Origin: Olsenella sp. An188
GTDB taxonomy: Bacteria > Actinomycetota > Coriobacteriia > Coriobacteriales > Atopobiaceae
NCBI RefSeq assembly: GCF_002160255.1
Contig: NZ_NFKF01000001.1
Coordinates: 372,001 to 436,000, forward strand
Direction of reading: 5' to 3'
DNA: 64,000 nt
Position numbers and translations under genes: made by a program. Position 1 is the stretch's first letter. Every line of letters begins with the position of its first letter. Positions 1 through 7,435 of this stretch are shown piece after piece. Under the pieces are notes generated by a model, which ran no database searches, was not told where the DNA came from, and worked only from the letters and a program-made list of their open reading frames with translations.

Positions 1-364
1 GCGTCTCGATGGCGGTCTTGGCCGCGGAGGTGACCCAGTTGTCCGGTGCGTACTCGACGAGGAAGATGGCCGCGCCGAGCGAGATGGGCACCGAGATGAC
101 GAGGGTGACGAGCAGCAGGTAGAACGAGTCCCACAGCTGGTAGAGGATGCCGGCGGCGACGTCGTCGTTGTAGGGGTTGGTGAGGAACCCCGGGGTGAGG
201 GCGCGACCGGCGCCGCGGACGATGATGTAGGCGATGATGGCCACGACGAGCAGGATCACGAGGCCCACGATGACGGTGAGGACGCCCGTGGCGATCTTGT
301 CCTGCCGGTTGATGCGGCTGACGTGCGCGTCGAGGTTGAGCTGGGAGTCCCTCTCGCTAGCCAT
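1..364 (-). CDS. pstA: Phosphate ABC transporter permease PstA (3' part beyond window)
   Basis: The reading frame begins at ATG (complement of 362-364) and runs off the window start, so only about 121 N-terminal residues are present. They begin MASERDSQLNLDAHVSRINR and continue into a hydrophobic segment (about residues 27-50) and the start of the permease fold, with the stretch SLGAAIFLVEYAP typical of PstA. The start lies inside the end of pstC (overlap 8 nt), so translation is probably coupled. PstA pairs with PstC to form the inner membrane channel for phosphate; the ATPase PstB and PhoU are presumably encoded beyond the window edge. Confidence 0.93.
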   Translation of the reverse strand, partial: MASERDSQLNLDAHVSRINRQDKIATGVLTVIVGLVILLVVAIIAYIIVRGAGRALTPGFLTNPYNDDVAAGILYQLWDSFYLLLVTLVISVPISLGAAIFLVEYAPDNWVTSAAKTAIET

Positions 365-1256
365 TGGCCTTCGCCCCCTTCCGGCCGATGAGGTGGATGA
401 TCAGGATAAAGACGAGCGACATGGCGAGCAGCAGCAGGCCGAGCGACCAGAGGGCGTGGTAGTAGACCGAGCCGGAGGTCGCGTTGGAGAGGCCGGCCGT
501 GAGGGCCGCCGTGAGGGTGGACGCCGGGTCGAGAAGGCCGGTGGGCATCGAGCGCTCCACGCCGCCGATGACCATCTGGACGGCGAGCGTCTCGCCGAAG
601 GCGCGGGTCATGCCCAGGATGACCGCCGTCATGAGGGAGGGCAGCGCGCTCTTGAGCACGACGTGCCACACCGTCTGCCAGCGCGTGCATCCCAGGGCGT
701 AGGAGCCCTCGCGGTACTGGTTGGGCACCGCGCGCAGCGCGTCCATGGAGAGCGTGGTGATGGTGGGCAAGATCATGATGGCGAGCACGATGGCGCCCGA
801 GAGGATGCCGGCGCCGGTGGGCGCCGCGTCTCCGAAGATCGCCTTGACGAGCGAGTTCACCACGTAGAGGCCGAGGACGCCGTAGACGACCGAGGGGATG
901 CCAACGAGCAGCTCGATGACGGGCTGGAAGACGCGGCGGCCGAAGGTCGGGGCGACCTCCACGACAAAGATCGCGGAGCCGATGGCGACGGGCAGGGCAA
1001 AGAGGGTCGAGAGCAAGGTGACCGCGAAGGAGCCCACGATCATGGGCAGGGCGCCGTAGCGCTCCTGCTCGGGAATCCAGTTCTGGCCGAAGAAGAAGTC
1101 GATCGGGTTGATGCCGTCAACGAAGAAGGTCGTGAGGCCCTGCTGGGCCACCATGAAGATCAGCGTGACGACGACGAGCGCCACGAGCGCGACGCAGAAG
1201 CCCGTGATCGACAGGCCGATGTTCTCGAGCCTCCGCTTGGGCATGAGGTTTGCCAT
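357..1256 (-). CDS. pstC: Phosphate ABC transporter permease PstC
   Basis: Encodes 299 residues, the usual PstC length, with about six membrane segments. It contains the permease signature region around SALPSLMTAVILGMTRAFGE, the EAA loop that contacts PstB, and the conserved N-terminal periplasmic stretch with QNWIPEQERYGALP. It lies 81 nt after pstS and overlaps pstA, in the normal pstS-pstC-pstA order. The function follows from family and gene order: high-affinity phosphate uptake under phosphate limitation. Confidence 0.97.
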   Translation of the reverse strand: MANLMPKRRLENIGLSITGFCVALVALVVVTLIFMVAQQGLTTFFVDGINPIDFFFGQNWIPEQERYGALPMIVGSFAVTLLSTLFALPVAIGSAIFVVEVAPTFGRRVFQPVIELLVGIPSVVYGVLGLYVVNSLVKAIFGDAAPTGAGILSGAIVLAIMILPTITTLSMDALRAVPNQYREGSYALGCTRWQTVWHVVLKSALPSLMTAVILGMTRAFGETLAVQMVIGGVERSMPTGLLDPASTLTAALTAGLSNATSGSVYYHALWSLGLLLLAMSLVFILIIHLIGRKGAKANG

Positions 1257-1337
1257 GGAGGAGCCTTTCTCGTCAGGTCAGGGAAGCGGCGGCGCCCCCG
1301 TGTGGGATGCGCCGCCGCAGGGAAGGTGATCTAGGTC

Positions 1338-2291
1338 CTAGGCAGCGGTGATGTTGCCGTCGGCGTCCTTCTTGACCTGCATGTCGCCCATCGGGATGAA
1401 GCCCTGCTCCACCACGGTGGCGGCGAAGTCGTCGGAGAGCATGAACTCGATGAAGGCCTGGGTCAGCGGAGCGGTGTCCTCGGACTCGTCCTCGCGGGTG
1501 TACATGTGCTCGTAGGCCCAGATGGTGAAGTCGCCGGACTCGACGTTGGCCTGCGTGGGCTCCACGCCGTCGACGGTGAGGGCCTTGATGCCGTCGCCCT
1601 CCATGTAGTTGAAGGCGACGTAGGAGATGGAGCCGTCCGTCGCGGCGACCTGCTCGACGACGGTGCCCGAGGAGTCGACCTCGGCGACCGGGCGGAAGCT
1701 GTCCGGAGCGGTCTCGCCGCCGAGGACGGCGGCCTCGAAGGTGGCGCGGGTGCCCGAGCCGGCCTCGCGCTGGATGACCTGGATGGTGCCGGCGGTGCCG
1801 CCGACCTCGGACCAGTCGGTGATCTCGCCCAGGAAGATGCCCTTGAGCTGGTCGAGGGTGAGGTCGTCGACGTCGACGCCCGCGTTCACGATCGGGCCCA
1901 TGCCCACGATGCAGACCTGGTTGTCGACGAGGCCCTCGCACTGGGACGCCTCGAGCTTCTCCTCGGCGTAGACGTCGGAGCGGCCGATCTGCACGGAGCC
2001 GTCGGCGATCTGGGAGAGGCCCTGGCCGGAGCCACCGGCGGAGATGGCGATGGAGGTCTCGGGGTTGGCCTCCATGAAGGCGTCGGCGGCAGCCTCGACG
2101 AGCGGCTGGAAGGAGGTGGCGCCAGAGCAGGAGATGGAGCCCATGAGGGTGGAGGAGCCGTCCCCGCCGTTGTCGCTGGCGGAGGAGTCGTTGCCGGTGC
2201 TGCCGCAGCCGGCGAGGCCGAGGCCGGCGACCGCCGCGGCGGCGCCCATGACGCTCACGAACTGACGACGAGAGAGATCAAACTTGGACAT
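1338..2291 (-). CDS. pstS: Phosphate-binding lipoprotein PstS
   Basis: The chosen ATG (complement of 2289-2291) follows the ribosome site AAAGGA; a longer in-frame extension upstream has no such site. The 317-residue product starts MSKFDLSRRQFVSVMGAAAA, a twin-arginine motif followed by the lipobox LAGC, so it is predicted to be exported folded by Tat and anchored as a lipoprotein. The mature part has the PstS landmarks GSISCSGATSFQPL, SAGGSGQGL, REAGSGTRATFEAAVLG and DGSISYVAFNYME, which form the phosphate-binding cleft. First gene of the pst operon, downstream of the Pho-box-like repeats at 2412-2452. Confidence 0.97.
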   Translation of the reverse strand: MSKFDLSRRQFVSVMGAAAAVAGLGLAGCGSTGNDSSASDNGGDGSSTLMGSISCSGATSFQPLVEAAADAFMEANPETSIAISAGGSGQGLSQIADGSVQIGRSDVYAEEKLEASQCEGLVDNQVCIVGMGPIVNAGVDVDDLTLDQLKGIFLGEITDWSEVGGTAGTIQVIQREAGSGTRATFEAAVLGGETAPDSFRPVAEVDSSGTVVEQVAATDGSISYVAFNYMEGDGIKALTVDGVEPTQANVESGDFTIWAYEHMYTREDESEDTAPLTQAFIEFMLSDDFAATVVEQGFIPMGDMQVKKDADGNITAA

Positions 2292-2411
2292 GCGAATCCT
2301 TTCCCGTGGATTGCCGGCCTCGGGAGGCACCGGCGTTTCGGCATGAATCCTAGGCGCGTCGGAGGCGTGAGACACCCTTGTTTCGCATGCATTACGGGAG
2401 CATGACAGCGG

Positions 2412-2452
2412 CTTACATCGGCCTTACAAAGCAGCTTACATTTCCCCTTACT
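2412..2452 (-). promoter_or_regulatory. Pho-box-like direct repeats upstream of pstS
   Basis: Four copies of CTTACA (last copy CTTACT) begin at 2412, 2423, 2435 and 2447, a period of 11-12 bp, 121-161 bp upstream of the pstS start. Tandem TTACA-type hexamers spaced one helical turn apart are how PhoP/PhoB family response regulators bind in Firmicutes and Proteobacteria. The assignment is inferred from the pattern and position; no two-component regulator is encoded in the window. Confidence 0.6.
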
Positions 2453-2600
2453 TTGTAAGGTCGCAGGTAGATTACTGTGTTTTGAGGCACGTCGGGCAGC
2501 GTGGGAGGTCACGCAGGGCCGCGTGTCGCGGGTTCTTCTCGCCGCGCGCTCCCCAGCCGGGGCCTCCGCCAGCCAAATGTTACGGCTCTGCGCAAATTAG

Positions 2601-2638
2601 CAAGGTACCTTGAAATCTTGCCAACCCGGTCGCAAAAT
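2601..2638 (+). promoter_or_regulatory. Promoter of first ABC exporter operon with overlapping palindromic operator
   Basis: A perfect 12-bp palindrome CAAGGTACCTTG (2601-2612) overlaps a -35 hexamer TTGAAA (2610-2615), which is followed after 17 bp by CAAAAT (2633-2638). The same palindrome sits in the same position upstream of the marR-like gene at 6938. This makes it a likely binding site of that MarR regulator; overlap with -35 suggests repression. No binding data. Confidence 0.62.
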
Positions 2639-2668
2639 GGGCGGGTTGCATTATGTGAAAGGAGCCGT

Positions 2669-4522
2669 ATGACACAGAAGAAACCAGACGAAGGCAAGAG
2701 GGGGGGCATGAGCGGGCGCGACGTGGTCCGCACCCTCGGCAGGAGCGTCCGCGAGTTCAAGGGGGCCTCCGTCGCCACCCCGATCATCGTCACGGGCGAG
2801 GTGGTCATGGAGGTCGCCATCCCCTTCGTGACCGCCCAGCTCATCAACGCCATCCAGGCGGGCGCCACGCTTGACGACATGCTCCCCTACGCGGGCGTGC
2901 TCGTGCTCATGGCCCTCGCGTCGCTCGCCTTTGGCATCGGCGCCGGCGTCACCTGCAGCCAGGCGTCCTGCGGGCTTGCCATGAACCTGCGCCACGACGT
3001 CTTCGCCGCGGTGCAGCGCTTCTCGTTCGCCAACATCGACCAGTTCTCGTCGAGCTCGCTCGTGACGCGCCTCACCACCGACATCACCAACGTCCAGCTC
3101 GCCTACATGATGATCATCCGCACGGCCATCCGCTGCCCGCTGCTGCTCGTCGCCGGCATCGTCATGGCCTTCATCATGGCCGGCCCCATGGCCCTGGTCT
3201 TCGTGATCATCGTGCCGATCCTGGGATTCGGCCTGTTCAAGGTCGTGCGCACCGTGCACCCGATCTTCCGCGCCGTCTTCCACAAGTACGACGCGCTCAA
3301 CGAGTCCATCGAGGAGAACGTCACCGGCATGCGCGACGTCAAGAGCTACGTGCGCCAGGACTATGAGAAGGAGAAGTTCGCCCGCGCGGCCCAGGACGTC
3401 TGCGCCGACTTCACCCGCGCCGAGAAGATCCTCGCGCTCAACACGCCGATGATGAACTTCGCGGTCTACACGGTCTTCGTGGTGGTCATCCAGTTCGGCA
3501 GCTACCTCATCATCTCCAGCCAGGGCACTCTGCTCAACGTGGGCCAGATGTCGGCGCTGACCACCTACGGCTTCATGATCCTCATGGCGCTCATGATGGT
3601 CTCCATGGTCTTCGCCATGATCACGATGGCCCAGGAGAGCGCCGAGCGCATCTGCGAGGTCCTCACGACCGAGCCCACGATCGAGAACCCCGAGCACCCG
3701 GTGACCGAGATGGCCGACGGGTCCATCGACTTCGACGACGTCACCTTCAAGTACTCCGAGAGGGCCGAGCACCGCGCCCTGGCAGAGATCGACCTGCACA
3801 TCAGAAGCGGCGAGACGATCGGCGTCATGGGAGGAACGGGCTCGGCCAAGACCTCGCTCGTCAACCTCATCAGCCGCCTGTACGACGTGACCGAGGGCTC
3901 CGTCAAGGTGGGCGGCGTCGACGTGCGCGACTACGACCTCGACTTCCTGCGCAACAACGTGGCCGTGGTGCTCCAGAAAAACGTGCTGTTCTCGGGCACC
4001 ATCAAGGAGAACCTGCGCTGGGGCAACCCGGACGCCACCTACGACGAGCTCGTCGAGGTCTGCAAGCTCGCGCAGGCCGACGAGTTCATCCAGGGCCTGC
4101 CCAAGAAGTACGACTACTACATCGAGCAGGGCGGAACCAACGTCTCCGGCGGCCAGAAGCAGCGCCTATGCATCGCGCGCGCCCTGCTCAAGCGCCCGAA
4201 GGTGCTCATCCTGGACGACTCCACCTCGGCCGTGGACACCAAGACCGACGCGCTCATCCGCGAGGGACTGAAGTCCTACCTGCCCGACGCCACCAAGATC
4301 ATCATCGCCCAGCGCGTGAGCTCGGTGCAGGACGCCGACCGCATCCTCGTGCTCGACAACGGCCACGTGGCCGGGCTCGGCACCCACGAGGAGCTCATGG
4401 AGAGCTGCCCGTTCTACCGTGACACCTACCTCGCGCAGAACCGCTCCGGGGCGCAGGAGGATGCCGCCGACGAGGACGACCTCGCCGTGGGCGACGTCTC
4501 CAGGAAGGGAGGTGAGGCGTAA
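2669..4522 (+). CDS. Heterodimeric ABC exporter, subunit with degenerate ATP site (pair 1)
   Basis: 617 residues from ATG 2669, preceded by AAAGGAG; an in-frame extension to 2501 lacks a ribosome site and crosses the promoter. N-terminal half: six-helix exporter membrane domain. C-terminal half: nucleotide-binding domain with Walker A GGTGSAKTS (Ala where Gly is usual), signature NVSGGQ, Walker B LILDD with Asp instead of catalytic Glu, and switch motif IIIAQR with Gln instead of His. This is the non-catalytic half of TM287/288- or LmrCD-type multidrug exporters. It overlaps the next gene by one base (TAATG), which encodes the partner. Substrate unknown; drug, peptide or lipid export are all possible. 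Confidence 0.9.
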   Translation: MTQKKPDEGKRGGMSGRDVVRTLGRSVREFKGASVATPIIVTGEVVMEVAIPFVTAQLINAIQAGATLDDMLPYAGVLVLMALASLAFGIGAGVTCSQASCGLAMNLRHDVFAAVQRFSFANIDQFSSSSLVTRLTTDITNVQLAYMMIIRTAIRCPLLLVAGIVMAFIMAGPMALVFVIIVPILGFGLFKVVRTVHPIFRAVFHKYDALNESIEENVTGMRDVKSYVRQDYEKEKFARAAQDVCADFTRAEKILALNTPMMNFAVYTVFVVVIQFGSYLIISSQGTLLNVGQMSALTTYGFMILMALMMVSMVFAMITMAQESAERICEVLTTEPTIENPEHPVTEMADGSIDFDDVTFKYSERAEHRALAEIDLHIRSGETIGVMGGTGSAKTSLVNLISRLYDVTEGSVKVGGVDVRDYDLDFLRNNVAVVLQKNVLFSGTIKENLRWGNPDATYDELVEVCKLAQADEFIQGLPKKYDYYIEQGGTNVSGGQKQRLCIARALLKRPKVLILDDSTSAVDTKTDALIREGLKSYLPDATKIIIAQRVSSVQDADRILVLDNGHVAGLGTHEELMESCPFYRDTYLAQNRSGAQEDAADEDDLAVGDVSRKGGEA

Positions 4523-6531
4523 TGGCAGCAAGCAACTCCGCCGAGACCGCCTTCAAGAACGTGACCGGCGTCAACCGCCCGAGCGAGCCCGAGCCCGAGC
4601 GCGAGCGCCAGAACGTCGCCGGGCGCCAGAGGCCCGTCGAGCGCCGTCGCGGGGGGCGCGGGCGCACGCTCGCCCGCCTCGTCAAGACGCTCTTCTCGTT
4701 CTACCCGGTGATGCTGCCCGTGGTCCTCGCGTGCATCGTGGTCTCCGCCGTGCTCTCGGCGCTCCCGGCCACCTTCATGCAGCGCGCGCTCGAGATCGTG
4801 ACCGCGCACTGGCAGGAGGGCGACTGGGAGAGCGTGGCCGGCCAGGTCACCACGCTCGTGCTCACGCTCGTCGGCATCTACGTGGTCTCCCTCGCCCTCA
4901 GCTTCACCTACACGCGCCTCATGGCCGTCATCACGCAGGGCTCGCTCGAGAAGTTCCGCGAGCGCCTCTTCGACCACATGCAGGACCTGCCCATCAGCTT
5001 CTTCGACCAGCACCAGCGCGGCGACATCATGAGCCACTACACCAACGACATCGACGCCCTGCGCCAGATGATCGGCCAGTCGCTGCCCAACATCACGCTC
5101 ACCATGGTCACGCTCGTCTCGGTCTTCTGCGTGATGATCTACTACAGCGTCTGGATGGCCGCCACCGTCGTCGCCGGCGTGCTGTTCATGGCCTACATGA
5201 CCAAGGTGCTCGGCAGCCGCTCCGCGCGCAACTTCGTGGCGCAGCAGAAGGAGATCGGCCTCGTCGAGGGCCACGTCGAGGAGGTCATGAACGGCCAGCG
5301 CGTGGTCAAGGTCTTCTGCCACGAGCAGGCCGCGCAGGAGGACTTCGACGTGCGCAACCGTCGCCTGTTCGAGGCGAGCCGCGCCGCCAACATGTACACC
5401 AACACGCTCGGCCCCATCCTCATGAACCTCGGCAACCTCATGTACGTCATCGTGGCGCTCGTGGGCGGCGTCTTCATCGCCGCGGGCGTGCCCAACCTCG
5501 CCATCTCGGGCCTGCCCTTCTCCATCGCCGTGACGGTGCCGTTCCTCAACATGACGCGCCAGTTCTCCGGGCAGATCGGCCAGATCTCCCAGCAGATCAA
5601 CTCCGTGGTCATGGGCCTCGCGGGCGCCGAGCGCATCTTCGAGCTCATGGACGAGGAGCCCGAGCACGACGAGGGCTACGTCACGCTCGTCAACGTGCGT
5701 CGCGGCGCAGACGGCCAGCTCGAGGAGTGCGCCGAGCGCACCGGCGAGTGGGCCTGGAAGCACCCGCACCACAGCGGCACCGTCGAGCTCGTCCCGCTCA
5801 GGGGCGACGTGCGCCTCTTCGACGTCGACTTCGCCTACCGCAGGGGCCACACCGTACTCCACGACGTGACCGTCTGGGCCAAGCCGGGCCAGAAGATCGC
5901 CTTCGTGGGCGCCACGGGAGCCGGCAAGACCACGATCACCAACCTCATCAACCGCTTCTACGACATCGAGGACGGCAAGATCCGCTACGACGGCATCAAC
6001 GTCAACAAGATCTGCAAGTCCGACCTAAGGCGCTCCCTCGGCGTGGTCCTGCAGGACGTCAACCTGTTCACCGGCACGGTCATGGACAACATCCGCTTCG
6101 GCCGGCTCGACGCCACGGACGCCGAGTGCATGGCCGCAGCGCGCCTCGTGGGCGCCGACGGCTTCATCAAGCGCCTGCCCGAGGGCTACGACACCATGCT
6201 CACCGACAACGGCTCCAACCTCTCGCAGGGCCAGCGCCAGCTGCTCTCCATCGCCCGCTGCGCCGTGGCCGACCCGCCCGTCATGATCCTCGACGAGGCC
6301 ACGAGCTCCATCGACACGCACACCGAGGAGATCGTCCAGCGCGGCATGGACGCCCTCATGAGCGGCCGCACCACCTTCGTCATCGCGCACCGGCTCTCCA
6401 CCGTGCGCAACTCCGACGCGATCATCGTCCTGGACCACGGCCGCATCATCGAGCGCGGCAGCCACGACGAGCTCATCGCCAAGAGGGGTACGTACTACCA
6501 GCTCTACACCGGGGCCTTCGAGCTCGAGTAG
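4522..6531 (+). CDS. Heterodimeric ABC exporter, catalytic subunit (pair 1)
   Basis: 669 residues. A basic, charged N-terminal extension of about 45 residues precedes the six-helix membrane domain. The nucleotide-binding domain has canonical Walker A GATGAGKTT, Walker B MILDEATSSID with the catalytic Glu, and VIAHRLST with the switch His; its signature is LSQGQ. A family-specific insert between membrane domain and ATPase carries WAWKHPHHSG. Together with the upstream gene it should form an exporter with one active and one degenerate site. The paralogue at 9275-11203 has the same insert. Confidence 0.9.
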   Translation: MAASNSAETAFKNVTGVNRPSEPEPERERQNVAGRQRPVERRRGGRGRTLARLVKTLFSFYPVMLPVVLACIVVSAVLSALPATFMQRALEIVTAHWQEGDWESVAGQVTTLVLTLVGIYVVSLALSFTYTRLMAVITQGSLEKFRERLFDHMQDLPISFFDQHQRGDIMSHYTNDIDALRQMIGQSLPNITLTMVTLVSVFCVMIYYSVWMAATVVAGVLFMAYMTKVLGSRSARNFVAQQKEIGLVEGHVEEVMNGQRVVKVFCHEQAAQEDFDVRNRRLFEASRAANMYTNTLGPILMNLGNLMYVIVALVGGVFIAAGVPNLAISGLPFSIAVTVPFLNMTRQFSGQIGQISQQINSVVMGLAGAERIFELMDEEPEHDEGYVTLVNVRRGADGQLEECAERTGEWAWKHPHHSGTVELVPLRGDVRLFDVDFAYRRGHTVLHDVTVWAKPGQKIAFVGATGAGKTTITNLINRFYDIEDGKIRYDGINVNKICKSDLRRSLGVVLQDVNLFTGTVMDNIRFGRLDATDAECMAAARLVGADGFIKRLPEGYDTMLTDNGSNLSQGQRQLLSIARCAVADPPVMILDEATSSIDTHTEEIVQRGMDALMSGRTTFVIAHRLSTVRNSDAIIVLDHGRIIERGSHDELIAKRGTYYQLYTGAFELE

Positions 6532-6552
6532 CGAGAAGGACGGCCAACCTGG

Positions 6553-6620
6553 GGCCGGGGCCGGCGTTCCTGAGGGAAGTGCGCTGCGCGGAACTTCTCT
6601 CAGGAACGCCGGCCCCGGCC
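6553..6620 (+). terminator. Very long hairpin after ABC pair 1
   Basis: A perfect 22-bp inverted repeat (6553-6574 with 6599-6620) continues inward for about six more pairs including one G-U, leaving a 12-nt loop. It sits 22 nt after the stop codon, where a terminator is expected, but is followed by TTGTTCG rather than a clear T-run. Stem length and GC content are well beyond a normal intrinsic terminator. Confidence 0.6.
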
Positions 6621-6680
6621 TTGTTCGTCGCACGCGCTTGGGGCGTTGACGTTCTTCTCGCCGCTGTCCCCTGTCCTCCC

Positions 6681-6806
6681 ATCGAGTGCGCGAAATACTG
6701 AGTTTTATTTAGTTAACAATCGCCGTCGGCGGTCGGAACCGGCCTGCGAGCGGTCGTTTTTCTCGTTGTGTTTTCAAATGTATAAGGGTAATTTCGCGCA
6801 CTCGAT
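6681..6806. repeat. 126-bp segment bounded by perfect 16-bp inverted repeats
   Basis: ATCGAGTGCGCGAAAT at 6681-6696 is repeated as its exact reverse complement at 6791-6806. The 94 bp between are markedly AT-richer than their surroundings (runs such as TTTTATTTAGTTAACAA) and hold no credible reading frame. The shape resembles a small non-autonomous element (MITE) or a regulatory cruciform. No target duplication is visible at the ends. A second segment of exactly the same length, with different sequence, lies at 29174-29299. Confidence 0.5.
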
Positions 6807-6862
6807 CGCAAGCGGAGCGGACGGCGAGAAGGACGTGCCGTCGCCGACGCGGGGATTGATCG

Positions 6863-6905
6863 CAAGGTACCTTGACACCTGCCCGGCGGGCGCTCAGAGT
6901 AGGGT
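6863..6905 (+). promoter_or_regulatory. Promoter of marR-ABC operon with palindromic operator
   Basis: CAAGGTACCTTG (6863-6874) overlaps a consensus -35 TTGACA (6872-6877). CAGAGT at 6895-6900 gives a 17-bp spacing; TAGGGT at 6900-6905 is an alternative. The arrangement matches 2601-2638, so both exporter operons are likely controlled by the same factor, and the MarR gene would be autoregulated. Confidence 0.62.
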
Positions 6906-6937
6906 ACGTACTTACACCAACCTGAAGGGAGGCTGCC

Positions 6938-7435
6938 GTGCGTGTTTCGGGGGACGTCCCCGGCGAGCAGAGCGTCGAGACGCGCATCATGCGCAACTTC
7001 GGCTACTTCGGCTACTACCTCCACGTCCACTGGGGCGGCCGGAACGGCAAGCAGCACATACTCGTCGAGCTTCTCGCCCACGACGGGCGCATGACGCAGC
7101 GCGAGCTCCAGGAGGCGTCGTGCATCACCTCCGCCTCGCTCTCCGAGGTCATCGCCAAGCTCGAGGCCGAGGGGCTTCTCGCCCGCGAGCGCTCCGAGAC
7201 CGACCGGCGCCAGCTCACCGTCACGCTCACCGAGGCGGGCTTCGAGCGCGCCCGCAGGCTCGTCCGCACCCGGGCGGAGTTCGAGGAGCGCGCCTTCGAC
7301 TTCCTCTCCCCCGCCGAGCGCGCGCGGCTCGCCGAGACCCTCGACCGCGTGGCGCAGCGCTGGCAGGAGATCGAGGCGCAGGAGAAGTGCCGACGTGCCG
7401 AGAAGGCCAGGAACGAGAAGGGAGACGAGCGATGA
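6938..7435 (+). CDS. MarR-family transcriptional regulator
   Basis: 165 residues from GTG 6938, preceded by GAAGGGAGG at proper spacing. It has the MarR winged helix-turn-helix order: a dimerisation helix, then HILVELLAHDGRMTQRELQE, recognition helix SASLSEVIAKLEAEGLLARE, and the wing ERSETDRRQLTVTLTEAG. It overlaps the downstream exporter gene by four bases (ATGA). Such regulators usually repress an adjacent efflux operon and are released by a ligand. The palindromes at 2601-2612 and 6863-6874 are the obvious candidate sites. The ligand cannot be read from the sequence. Confidence 0.93.
   Translation: MRVSGDVPGEQSVETRIMRNFGYFGYYLHVHWGGRNGKQHILVELLAHDGRMTQRELQEASCITSASLSEVIAKLEAEGLLARERSETDRRQLTVTLTEAGFERARRLVRTRAEFEERAFDFLSPAERARLAETLDRVAQRWQEIEAQEKCRRAEKARNEKGDER

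Noticed and set aside
4426-5862. Minus-strand 478-codon frame opposite the second ABC gene, and similar ones opposite the other exporters
   Set aside because: Composition typical of antisense frames; no ribosome site or domain.
6681-6806. Full insertion sequence
   Set aside because: Too short for a transposase, and no target duplication seen.
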